NCBI GenBank assembly: GCA_030323885.1
Contig: CM059198.1
Span: 76,159,045-76,223,044, forward strand
DNA length: 64,000 nt
DNA from: Branchipolynoe longqiensis
Taxonomy: Eukaryota; Annelida; Polychaeta; Phyllodocida; Polynoidae
Direction of reading: 5' to 3'
Shown here in pieces: positions 11,837 through 21,034 of the stretch (within the stretch, counting starts at the first letter, position 1; each line of letters opens with the position of its first letter). The translations under genes were made by a program, and so were the position numbers. The notes beneath the pieces were generated by a model, which saw nothing but the letters and a program-made list of their open reading frames with translations, was not told the DNA's origin and searched no databases.

Positions 11837-12326
11837 CATCCGCAATTTGTACACCATCCAGAAGTTGACATTGTTGGGAGATGATGTTGATGTTCGAGTG
11901 ATCGGCCATTTCGTTCACGATCAGGCAACATATGTGATAGACAAGGTAGTACGGCTAGGTCAAGATTACATCAACAGTGGGTCATTAGGTATATATATAG
12001 TAGGAGAGTTGTTATATACTATATATAATCATCATCAGCATCGCATCACACCAAAAAAAAATACTGCGGTAGAATAAAGAGGGAGGCTGAGACTATCATG
12101 AGGTATGCCCGGCGGAATAGAATCGTCATTATACTGCCATCCTACGCTGGGAGTCTACTTACTTACCGGCTACTTACTTACCGGCACATTTGTTCATATG
12201 TACATACCCGGCCACACTTAGCTTTTAATCACCAATATCTACATACTTCCTCCTACACACTCGCTCTTATTCAAATCGTCACATATCACTCACTGCGACA
12301 TGCAGCCACCACGTGGTTACCTGTTT
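11837..12326. other. Intronic stretch, nothing recognised
   Basis: No gene or repeat identified apart from a doubled cttacttaccgg near 12157-12183. It lies in the putative first intron of the CLK-family gene. Confidence 0.4.
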
Positions 12327-12515
12327 CATTTACGCACACACCAACACAGACACCTGCACACACACACCAACATACACACACCTGCAGACACACACACACC
12401 AACACACAGACACACACACACACCTGTACACATAGACCAAACCCACCTGCACACACCAATGCGCACACACAGACCAACACACATAGACACAGATACCTGC
12501 ACACACAGACACACA
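12327..12515. repeat. CA-rich compound microsatellite
   Basis: Imperfect (CA)n mixed with acctgcacac and agaccaacac words, on the plus strand. Open frames rich in His/Thr or Cys/Val through it are translation artefacts. Confidence 0.9.
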
Positions 12516-12965
12516 ATTAAGTGCAACATTGACATTTTGTACACAACACTCACCAAATAGCTCACACTGCAATAGGTAACCGTATTATTAATGTAACATT
12601 GTAATGCTTACAAACAAGTCAGGCATACATTTACAGATCATCGAACATTCCATGAAAAGAAAACAGCATCAAAACCATAGTACACAAAATTAAGTAGTTA
12701 ATATCAGATGAACAATTTAAAACGAGGTTGAGAAGTTACAAATTATATAAAACCAGCATTATATAATCTTTCACTTCAGTATTCTGTAAATGCAAAATTG
12801 AATTAGATGTAACTGAAATAAATCTGTATAATTAAGCAACAACAGTTCATCACAATCCTAGACACCCATCACCAAGTTTCACCGGTCATTGCTATGAAAC
12901 CTAAACAACACTTAAACCTACACTTATACTAGTCTGCAATAAGCCTCCACACCCTGGTTTAGTAG
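12516..12965. other. AT-rich stretch, nothing recognised
   Basis: No open frame of note and no repeat match within the window. Confidence 0.4.
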
Positions 12966-12967
12966 TA

Positions 12968-13067
12968 CAGTAACACCTCTCTAACCGACCACCTCCACAC
13001 ATCGACCACAGCCCTATATCGACCGATTTATTTGGGTCCCAACAATACCATTGTAACCATATTCTGT
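12968..13067 (+). mobile_element. TA-flanked MITE, left part only
   Basis: Starts TA|CAGTAACACCTCTCTAACCG and matches the first 100 bases of the complete copies at 42936-43111 and 57681-57858 (tttatttgggtcccaacaat). It is interrupted by a SINE-A insertion at 13068. The right half does not clearly resume beyond the SINE. Confidence 0.8.
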
Positions 13068-13407
13068 TTTTTGTTTGTTTCTTTCTTGTTGTTTTACGTC
13101 CTAGCAACATCTAAGGTCATATCAGGCCGGGTACCGACTTGTGACAGTACGCACTCATGGTGACCTTATAGTACTGCCCCACTGGAAGAACAGGCCACCA
13201 GCACCATCACCTGATATCCCACTCAGTCACATTATCCTGACAATGAGCCAACCAGTCCTTGCCCTATCCTAATAATGCCGAGCGCAGGGCTAGGAAGTGA
13301 CAAGTATCAATTTTTAAGTCATTGGTTTGACTCGACCAGGGATCGAACCCACGACCTACCAACACGGGAGACGGTCGCTCTAACTCATTCGGCCATCCCG
13401 TCTGGTC
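13068..13407 (-). mobile_element. SINE-A, full length, nested in MITE
   Basis: Complete minus-strand copy. Read on plus: tail (tgttgttttacgtcctagc), body, then the tRNA-like head ending ggccatcccgtctggt, with B box (gggatcgaaccc) near 13335 and A box near 13390. Flanked by an 11-bp duplication ccatattctgt at 13057-13067 and 13408-13418. The duplication comes from MITE sequence, so the SINE is younger than the MITE. Confidence 0.95.
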
Positions 13408-13455
13408 CCATATTCTGTAGTAGTATTTGGTCAGTTTAACGCCCAATGAGGGGAG

Positions 13456-13617
13456 TTGGCTGGTTTTACATCCTGGCAATATTGAAAGTCATATCAGGAC
13501 GGGTACCGACTTGTGACAGTGCACACTCATGGCAACTTTATAGTGCTGCCCCACTGGGAAATCAGGCCGCCAGCACCATAACCGGATATCCCACTCAGTC
13601 ACATTATCCTGACACTG
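13456..13617 (-). mobile_element. SINE-A, 5'-truncated copy
   Basis: Tail and body of SINE-A (tttacatcctggcaat ... cattatcctgacactgac). The tRNA-like head is absent. Confidence 0.85.
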
Positions 13618-13794
13618 ACGCTAACCAGTCGCCGATGAGATGGTGGAAGGGTATTATTAGTATTAAGCCTTACTAGTTGCCTACACGTTGTCCCATACAA
13701 GCACTTCACCATGGTCTTATTCAGACGCAAAGGGCAGTGGTGATAAGGGCCGTCGTGATAAGGTTGCACAGCCAGGTGGGTTGGAGATGAATAT

Positions 13795-13890
13795 ATTAGG
13801 TTGATTGTCATAACCTACAATCCTTAGGTTGAAGTAACTTTCATTTTAAAGGTTTAACTTGAGATATTTGAAGTGAAAAAATACCAAAAT
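13795..13890 (-). repeat. Dispersed repeat R3 fragment
   Basis: On the minus strand it matches the repeat at 32506-32665 (cttcaaatatctcaa, then gaaagttacttcaa and gttatgacaatcaa). Class unknown. Confidence 0.6.
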
Positions 13891-14330
13891 AATTTTGACA
13901 TGCACATCGAAATGTTGGACATGATAGGCTTCAGCTGTGAACGGTTCCATTAAATTGATTTAATATTCCGTCTATCCAGCAATAAACCAATAAGAGCAGC
14001 ATTACCTAAGTTGTCCATATAGGATCAAATCTAGGTGACTGGATTTTAAAAATTTACTTTCATCAGATTGTGCGGCTTTAATTTTGTGCTATATTAGTTG
14101 TAGCTGTGATAATTAAACATACCATTTATCCTTAACTAGTGAAACAATAGGTTATTAATTTGAATTAATTACAAAAATATAGATACTGCTATTCGATTTA
14201 CGTGCAATCGGTCCGTCAGTAGTCGAATGTCCTAACCAAAAGTTGGCATTGTAGTCATAAAGTATACCCCTTAAATCAAAAACACGTTTTCCACTTAAGC
14301 ATTCTCCCATGAACAGGGATGGCACGCGTC
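13891..14330. other. AT-rich stretch, nothing recognised
   Basis: No gene or repeat identified. Confidence 0.4.
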
Positions 14331-15450
14331 TTGTATAAATCTGAATGATTATACAGAGAAGTGCTAATGTTGTATAAATCTGAATGATTATACAGAAGTG
14401 GTGGGTGAGGGGGTTGTATAAATCTGAATGGTTATACAGAGAAGTGCTAATGTTGTATCAATCTGAATGATTATACAGAGAAGTGCTAATGTTGTATAAT
14501 TCTGAGTGATTATAGTGAGAAGTGCTAATGTTGTATCAATCTGAATGATTATACAGAAGTGGTGGGGTTCTAGGGTTGAATACATCTGAATGATTATACA
14601 TAAGACAGTGGGCAGGGTGCTACAATTGTATCAATCTCAATGATTATACAGAGAAGGGGTAGTGGAGGGGTGCTAGGGTTTTATAGATCTCAATGATTAT
14701 ACAGAGAAGGGGGCAGAGGCTTAGGGTTGTTTAAATCTGAATGATTATACAGAAGTGGTGTGCAGGGGTTAGGGTTGTATAAATATGAATGATTATACAG
14801 AGAAGGGGCGGGACGGGGTGCTAGGGTTGTATAAATGTGACTGACTATACAGAGAAGGGTGTGGGGGTTGTATAAATATGAATGATTAGACAGAAGGGGA
14901 GGGGCGGGGTGCTAGGGTTGTATAAATGTGAATGATTATACAGAAAGGGCGGTGCTAGGGTTGTATAAATGTGAATGTCAGACAGAGAAGGGGAGGGGCG
15001 GGAAGCTAGGGTTGTATAAATGTGAATGATTAGACAGAGATGGGAGGCGCGGGGTGCTAGGTTGTTTAAATGTGATGATTATACAGAGAGAAGAGGGGCG
15101 GGGTGCTAGGGTTGTATAAATGTGAATGATTAGACAGAGAAGGGGAGGGGTGGGGTGCTAGGGTTGTATAAATGTGAATGATTAGACAGAGAAGGGGAGG
15201 GGCAGGGTGCTAGGGTTGTATAAATGTGAATGATTATACAGAGAAGGGGAGGGGCGGGGTGCTAGGGTTGTATAAATGTGAATGATTAGACAGAGAAAGG
15301 GAGGGGTGGGGTGCTAGGGTTGTATAAATGTGAATGATTAGACAGAGATGGGGTGGAGTGCTAGTAGGGGTGTATAAATCTGAAAGATTGTACAGAAGTG
15401 AATGTGGCGGGGATAGGGTTGTATAAATTTGAATGATTATACAGAGAAGA
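14331..15450. repeat. Evolving minisatellite, unit about 42 then 52 bp
   Basis: All units share ttgtataaatctgaatgatt plus atacagagaag. At the left the unit is about 42 bp with gtgctaatg. From about 14800 it grows to 52 bp by gaining aggggcggggtgctaggg. Telomere-like gctaggg words are part of the unit and do not form a (TTAGGG)n array. Confidence 0.92.
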
Positions 15451-15782
15451 TGGGGAAGCTACCCCGGGCCTGTTGAACCTGTCGAACTGAGCAGTACAGC
15501 CTGTTGTGTTCCTTGTTTGGCACCTCAGCCCGAGTGTGTGCTATAAATAGACTTGGTGAGCAGCTCGGCCCGTCCTGACTCGCTGTGTACTGGTCGGACT
15601 GCAGGAGTTCTGCGCACACAATAACCACACACAGCAAACTGTTGGAAATAGTAATTATACGGTCTGAGCAGAATACTGCACTACAACGTGTGGTCCTGAT
15701 ATCGTATGTGCGATTCATCATGCATCAGACGAGTGCCTTGTATGTGACTAATGTTTCAATTCACATCGCTTTTGGAACTGGG
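15451..15782. other. Non-repetitive stretch with a TATA-like element
   Basis: Between two minisatellites. The sequence gctataaatag at 15540-15550 is a good TATA-box match. The open frame just downstream starts at GTG and runs into a minisatellite, so I do not call a gene. Confidence 0.3.
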
Positions 15783-16175
15783 TCTCATACATCACATAAG
15801 AACCCACATCTAATATGGGACCCACATCTAATATGGGACCCATGTCTCATATGGGACTCACGTCTCACAAGGGACTCATGTCTCATAAGGGACTCACATC
15901 TCATAAGGGACTCACATCTCATAAGGGACTCACATCTCATAAGGGACTCACGTCTCATAAGGGACTCACATCTCATAAGAGACTCACGTCTCATAAGAGA
16001 CTCACGTCTCATATGGGACTCATGTCTCATAAGGGACGCATGTCTCATATGGGACTCATGTCTCATAAGGGACGCATGTCTCATAAGGGATGCATGTCTA
16101 ATAAGGGACTCATGTCTCATAAGGGACTCATGGGTCATAAGGGACTCACGTCTCATGGCACCAGTGGGACTCACA
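15783..16175. repeat. 18-bp minisatellite
   Basis: About 20 copies of ctcacatctcataaggga and variants. The unit is a multiple of three, giving six-residue-repeat open frames on both strands (for example 15815-16258 plus, 15785-16183 minus), which I reject as genes. Confidence 0.95.
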
Positions 16176-16719
16176 TCTTTCATATGGAAATCATGTCTTG
16201 CTTCGTGAGACCCACACTATATCCACATAATTCATACACGTGGTATTTACCACTGTGATAAAATGCTCACTTCGCATCATGTACCCACCGGTCAGGCCCC
16301 AATTCAAAACGGACAGCTTGCATGGAACAGTGTACCGACATAATAAACAGCGCAATATCGCTGTTCCAAGACGGCATGATCGGTGTCGTCCCAAAACGAT
16401 ATCAGCACAACAATCAGTTATTATTTTGTTTTATATTCCCCAAGTATTCAACTTTAGGTTGCCAAGATGGCGGCCATTCACCATCACCCATGTGCAAACC
16501 AACTTGATCTTCACATTCCCAGGGTTCTATTGCTAGCTGCCCCCCCCACCCCCCCACCCACCCACCCTCACCCCGGGTCACAGCGAGAGCTTGCCCAGTA
16601 CCAGTGTGTGAGCAGATTTAGGTGAAACCCCAAAACCCGGACGCAAACCAAAAGACACAATAACACGGTCATTAACACTAATGAAACATTGCATAACCAA
16701 TACGCATATCACTACAGCC
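16176..16719. other. Stretch with a YY1-like site
   Basis: aagatggcggcc at 16464-16475 is a consensus YY1-type element containing an ATG in good context, but the frame that follows enters a C/A-rich tract and shows no domain. A C-rich tract spans 16540-16575. Confidence 0.35.
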
Positions 16720-17081
16720 TGGGTGGTGGTGGTGGTGGTGGTGGTGGTGGTGATGATAGTGGTGATCGGTGGGAGTAGTAGTGATAGTAGTAGTATTGAT
16801 AGTAGTAGTGATGGTAGTGATAGTAGTAGTAGTGAGAGTAGCAGCAGTGATGGTGGTAGTGAGAGTACTAGAGATAGTAGTAGTAGTAGTAGTGATAGTA
16901 TTGATAGTAGTAGTGATGGTAGTGATAGTAGTAGTGAGAGTAGCAGCAGTGATGGTGGTAGTGAGAGTACTAGAGATAGTAGTAGTAGTGATAGTGGTAG
17001 TATTGATAGCAGTAGTGATGGTAGTGATAGTAGTAGTAGTGAGAGTAGCAGTGGTGGTGGTGGTAGTGAGAGTACTAGAGA

Positions 17082-17116
<35 letters not shown>

Positions 17117-17145
17117 ATAGTGGTAGCAGTAGTGGTGGTGTTGGG
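16720..17145. repeat. GTG/AGT trinucleotide repeat block
   Basis: (GTG)n followed by imperfect (AGT)n with GAT and GAG interruptions, and an approximate 100-bp higher-order duplication (agagtagcagcagtgatggt recurs). PolySer, polyVal and polyLeu frames are artefacts. Confidence 0.95.
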
Positions 17146-17411
17146 AGTTGTATCATTAATATCAAAACAAAATGTATATTACTACTTGAGAAAAATGTTA
17201 CATGTTAGCAGAAAAAGCCTCGACTTGAAGTCCCATCTCTGTCTGACAAACACCTCCCTCCACCCCGCCCTCACAGTGTGACCCTCTCCTCTTCCCGGAA
17301 TCATGGTACTCATAACATTTTACGGATTTACTCTTCAAATAGTTACACCACAAATACTGCCAACATAAGCTAAAGGAAAACTCTACTTTTATTCATCTTT
17401 TTCTTTCTTGT
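17146..17411. other. Unannotated stretch
   Basis: Nothing recognised between the trinucleotide block and repeat R2. Confidence 0.4.
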
Positions 17412-17560
17412 GATTGATTGATTGGTGGTTTCTTAACGCCGTCTCAGCAGCATACGCCATATTCATGGCGAGAATTGTTTGTTTTTTATTCAACCTTCGC
17501 TTTTACATGTAAAAGCATACAATCAATTATGTGTCAATAGACACTTATTAAATTAAAATG
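17412..17560 (+). repeat. Dispersed repeat R2, partial
   Basis: Starts with a gattgattgatt run, then tggtggtttcttaacgccgt, ccatattcatggcgagaatt and caatagacacttatt. The same order occurs at 31720-32045, 39772-39972 and, inverted, 43216-43566. Class undetermined. Confidence 0.8.
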
Positions 17561-17877
17561 CTTTGTGGTGGGTAGAGGGGGGGGGGGGGCGGCAACCTTG
17601 CGATTTCTTTAATAATTCAGGAATAGTCAGTGTTATGGTTCAGTTTCCGGAGTCTATCTAAAAAAGGAAAGTTTATGAGTTAATGTTGTAATAATGAAGT
17701 GAATCCTACAACTGCTGCTGACCTACTATCGCACCACTGACCTAGTTTGTGTGTTGACAGGGCGAGTGGGGGTGGGGGTGGGGGGTGGGAAGTCGTTCAG
17801 CCAGTTGGGGTAGGGCCCTGAAGATGGGCTTGGTGGGTGATCCCACCTGGGCACTACACCCACTGGAACCCGCACGT
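17561..17877. other. G-rich stretch, nothing recognised
   Basis: Contains poly-G runs at about 17576-17590 and 17765-17790. No gene. Confidence 0.4.
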
Positions 17878-18130
17878 CTCAGGCCCTTCACGTGAATAGA
17901 GGACGACCACGTGTGACAGGCCCGTTATGTGTATATAGGACCGGTGTGACAGGCCCGGTGTGACAGAGCCATTACATACACATTGGCCGGCTGAGTGTGA
18001 CAGGCCCTTTACGTGTATAAAGGCCGGCTGGGTGTGACAGGCCCATTACATACACAGAGGCCGGCTGGGTGTGACAGGCCCTTTACGTGTATAAAGGCCG
18101 GCTGGGTGTGACAGGCCCTATACTTGTATA
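17878..18130. repeat. 37-bp minisatellite
   Basis: Unit around tgtgacaggccctttacgtg, then tataaaggccggctggg. caggcc recurs at 18001, 18038, 18075 and 18112. Copies to the left are more diverged. Confidence 0.9.
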
Positions 18131-18451
18131 GACCTCCCATCACACACTCCACCCCACCCCAACACACGCGCACACTACCAGTACGCCTTCCCACTTTCCA
18201 CGTGAGCTGCCCAATACGCACCTACCCCGAGCAGCTCACACCGCACCACAAGCTGGAGCGAGGCAGGCGCCCGCCCCCGCCTCCCCCCCCCCCCCCCCCC
18301 CCCCGCCCCGACCTACAGCCCGTCCCGCAGTGAGTGTTGATGTGGTGGCAGCTGCTCACGCTCGGGGTGGAGTGCTTGGCCTTGTTTGTCTGTGTGTCTG
18401 TGTGTCTGTGTGTCCGTGTGCTGCTCGGGTGACCCGCCTTGTCCCACGTAC

Positions 18452-18553
18452 CTTAGCCGTCTCCAGGACGGGTTCGTCCGTTTTCTTCTCAGGGCCCGGC
18501 ATGCTGGCCCATTCTCCGTGAGGCGAGGAACCCTCACCACCCTCTATCCGCAT
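18452..18553 (-). CDS. Candidate first coding exon, probably of the CLK-family gene
   Basis: Minus-strand open segment ending in a near-consensus donor (CTAAG|GTACGT, exon end 18452). From the ATG at 18553 it gives 34 codons in phase 0. An internal in-frame ATG starts MPGPEKKTDEPVLETAK. It lies in a CpG-rich stretch with a CRE (TGACGTCA) 200 bp upstream, on the same strand as the CLK exons, and its phase-0 end is compatible with the phase-0 start I infer at 11736. Doa/CLK genes often use alternative short first exons, but the peptide itself is not diagnostic. The link is inference. An out-of-frame ATG (MGQHAGP then stop) also lies within it. Confidence 0.35.
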
Positions 18554-18746
18554 AGTCCGGCTCCCAGCCCACCCTCCTCACGCCGCACCTCGGGTAAGCA
18601 GACAGACGGGCAGAGGAGCAGAGAGACCCGGCAGAGACGGCCAGGAGGGGGGAGGGCGGCGCCCGGAGGAACAGCCCAACAGGCGCGGGGGTTGGGGGCT
18701 TGGGGGGGCCACCAACTCTAGAACCACCCGAAACGACCCGGCGGGC

Positions 18747-18754
18747 TGACGTCA
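18747..18754. promoter_or_regulatory. CRE-like palindrome TGACGTCA
   Basis: Perfect CREB/ATF site in a CpG-rich region about 200 bp upstream (on the minus strand) of the candidate first exon. It may belong to that promoter. Several other TGACGTCA sites occur in the window (33303, 26724, 63267), so alone it is weak evidence. Confidence 0.35.
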
Positions 18755-18919
18755 GACGGCGAGTGTTGGTCAGAGGCTGCCCAGGAGGAGGGGGAGCGCG
18801 ACGGTAACGACCAAGTAACACACTGCACAGGGTGGGGAGGGCAGCCAGCCTGATGAGCACTTCAAGAAGCCGCGAGCTGCTCGCTGGGAAACAGCGGCAA
18901 GGAGGGGCCGGTCCGGGTC

Positions 18920-19495
18920 CACCCCTCACACAGGCCGGTCTGGATGGAGTCACCCCCTCACACAGGCTGGTCCGGGCGGAGTCCCCCCCACCCCCACCCC
19001 ACATTACACAGACCTGTATGGGTGAAGTTCCCCCCTCACACAAGCCGGTCTGGGTGGAGTCCCCCCTCACAAAGGCCCTCCAGATAGAGTTCCCCCCCCC
19101 CCTCACACAGGCCGGTCTGGGTGGAGTCCGCCCCCCTCACACAGGCTGGTCCGGGTGGAGTCCCCCCCCACCCCACATTACACAGATCGGTATGGGTGAA
19201 GTTCCCCCCTCACACAAGCCGGTCTGGGTGGAGTCCCCCCTCACAAAGGCCCTCCAGATAGAGTCCCCCCCCCCCTCACACAGGCCGGTCTGGGTGGAGT
19301 CCGCCCCCCTCACACAGGCTGGTCCGGGTGGAGTCCCCCCCCCCCCCCCCCACATTACACAGATCGGTATGGATGAAGTTCCCCCCTAACACAAACGGTC
19401 TGGGTGGAGCCCCCCCTCACACAGGCCCTCACAGATAGAGTTCCCCCCCCCCCCCTCACACAGACCAGTGCAGGTGGAGCCCCCCTCACCACAGC
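18920..19495. repeat. Higher-order minisatellite, period about 175 bp
   Basis: Three copies of a 173-179-bp block built from shorter units like tcacacaggccggtctgggt. ctggtccgggtggag recurs at 18967, 19146 and 19319. Poly-C runs are embedded. Open frames here are repeat artefacts. Confidence 0.9.
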
Positions 19496-19689
19496 TCCCT
19501 GCCCTTGGTAGTGAGGAGCTCCAGGTGAGCTGTTGGTGAGCAGGTCATACCCTCTGTGGCTGCTGGAAGTGGCAAGCCTCTGGAGCATCCCCCCCCCCCC
19601 CCCCCCCCCACACAGAGGGAGTTGAGCGGCGCGGAAGTCCATACAGCCGTCCACCCCCACCACCCCCCCCACCCACCCACCCAGCCTGC
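19496..19689. other. C-rich spacer
   Basis: Poly-C runs near 19589-19609 and 19650-19680. No gene recognised. Confidence 0.4.
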
Positions 19690-20150
19690 ACGAGTATCGC
19701 CGAGAAGTGTATTACTAACTCTGAGTCACACCCACACCCACACCCACACCCAGTTCGAGTATCCCCGAGAAGCGAATTACTAACTCTTAGTCACACCCAC
19801 CCACCACCCACCCCAACCTGGCATGAGTTTCCCTGAGAAGTGTATTACTAACTCACACCCATCCCCTCACACACACACCCATACCAACCTGGCACGAGTG
19901 TATCCCTGAGAAGCGTAATACTAACTCACACTCTCACACACATACCCACCCGCCCCCACCCCAACCTGGCACGAGTGTATCCCTGAGAAGTGTAATACTA
20001 ACTCACACACACACACACACACACATACAGCCATACCCCCACCCAGCCACCCCCCTCCCCGCACACACACACACTCCCGCCCACACCACATCCTGGCACA
20101 AGTTCCCCGAGAAGTGTATTACCAACCCTGAGCACCAACCCCAAACACAA
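19690..20150. repeat. Minisatellite, unit about 67-77 bp (last copies more spaced)
   Basis: cccgagaagtgtattactaa and variants recur at about 19700, 19766, 19833, 19908, 19985 and 20107, separated by C/CA-rich linkers of variable length. Confidence 0.88.
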
Positions 20151-20187
20151 ACACACCAACCCCACAACGCACAAGCTGAGAGGGGGC

Positions 20188-20215
20188 GCGGGGGGGGGGG
20201 GGGGGGGGGGGGGGA
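20188..20215. repeat. Poly-G run
   Basis: About 26 consecutive G, the longest homopolymer in the window. Prone to length error and able to form G-quadruplex. Confidence 0.9.
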
Positions 20216-20334
20216 GGAGTACAAATACACAACGCAGTGTTGGTGGGTTGGCGCACACTGCAACTAACTCGACCACGCACCCTCCCAGCGCCCTTGTCTC
20301 ATCCCTGAGCAGTGTGCGCGAGGATCCAGCCCGC

Positions 20335-20402
20335 ATTATGATGGTAATCAGGCCACGAGGGCCATCCGCTACTGGATGTTGCATCTGTCGAGCTCTCGTC
20401 AC
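20335..20402. repeat. DIRS left inverted terminal repeat
   Basis: Begins ATTATGATGGTAATCAGG. From 20355 (ggccacgagggccatccgct) to about 20402 it is the reverse complement of 26090-26142 with one indel and one substitution. The outer 20 bases are matched only in the internal complementary region. Confidence 0.93.
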
Positions 20403-21034
20403 TTTTGGATTTGCTATCGAGAGAGCAGGACGTCTGAGCGCCGCCGGCCGGGACCCCGGGGGGCCCCGGGGGGCCGGCGGGGCGCTTCACACAGCCGGGA
20501 GGTAAGTATCTACCCGCCGGAGGGTCCCGGCTGCGCTGAGGGCACCGCAGGAGGTGCCCAGGATTACACGGTTGAACACGACGTTCTCCGTTTCGACTGC
20601 CACCCGCTGGGTTGGCTGGGAACCTCGTGCTTGCACTCGGGTGGCTGCTACGGCACCCCCGGAGGTCTCCCCCGACGGCATTGTGCCGCTCGGTAGGCTT
20701 GCTTGGCAGCCTAGGATCCTTCGGGGATCCCTCTCCCCCAGTGGGGGGCACGCTGTGTGGAGGTTACCCCCCCCCCCCCCCCCCCCGCCTCTGCCTTCGG
20801 CCTCCACGCCCGCGCGGGCGGCTGGGGAGGACCGGGGGGGAAGTGGGGGGGGGGGAGGTGGACGGCTGGGGACAGGTGGCCTCGCTGACACCTAATCTAA
20901 TTAGGCACGAGAAGGAGCCGCCTGGACTGACGGCCGGTAGCACCTCTCGCTGGCCCCTAATCTAATTAGGGATGATACCAGACTCGGTAGAACCCGGGCG
21001 GCGACTTAAGAGGTTATTGCGCTGATACTCGGAG
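20403..21034 (+). other. DIRS 5' leader
   Basis: GC-rich untranslated leader with a poly-C run near 20768-20787 and two exact copies of the near-palindrome cctaatctaattagg at 20891-20905 and 20956-20970. A consensus donor-like gaggtaagt sits at 20501. I see no convincing matching acceptor. Confidence 0.6.

Noticed and set aside
14331..15450. Telomere-like gctaggg words
   Set aside because: They occur once per 52-bp unit, not as tandem hexamers, so this is not an interstitial telomere array.
15585..16258. Repeat proteins of 207 and 147 codons downstream of a TATA-like box
   Set aside because: The frame starts at GTG and most of it is the 18-bp minisatellite, open on both strands.
16578..17281. 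PolySer, polyVal and polyLeu proteins
   Set aside because: Trinucleotide repeat read in different frames.
20501..20510. Splice donor (gaggtaagt) in the DIRS leader
   Set aside because: Good match, but no plausible acceptor before the Gag ATG could be identified, so no intron is claimed.
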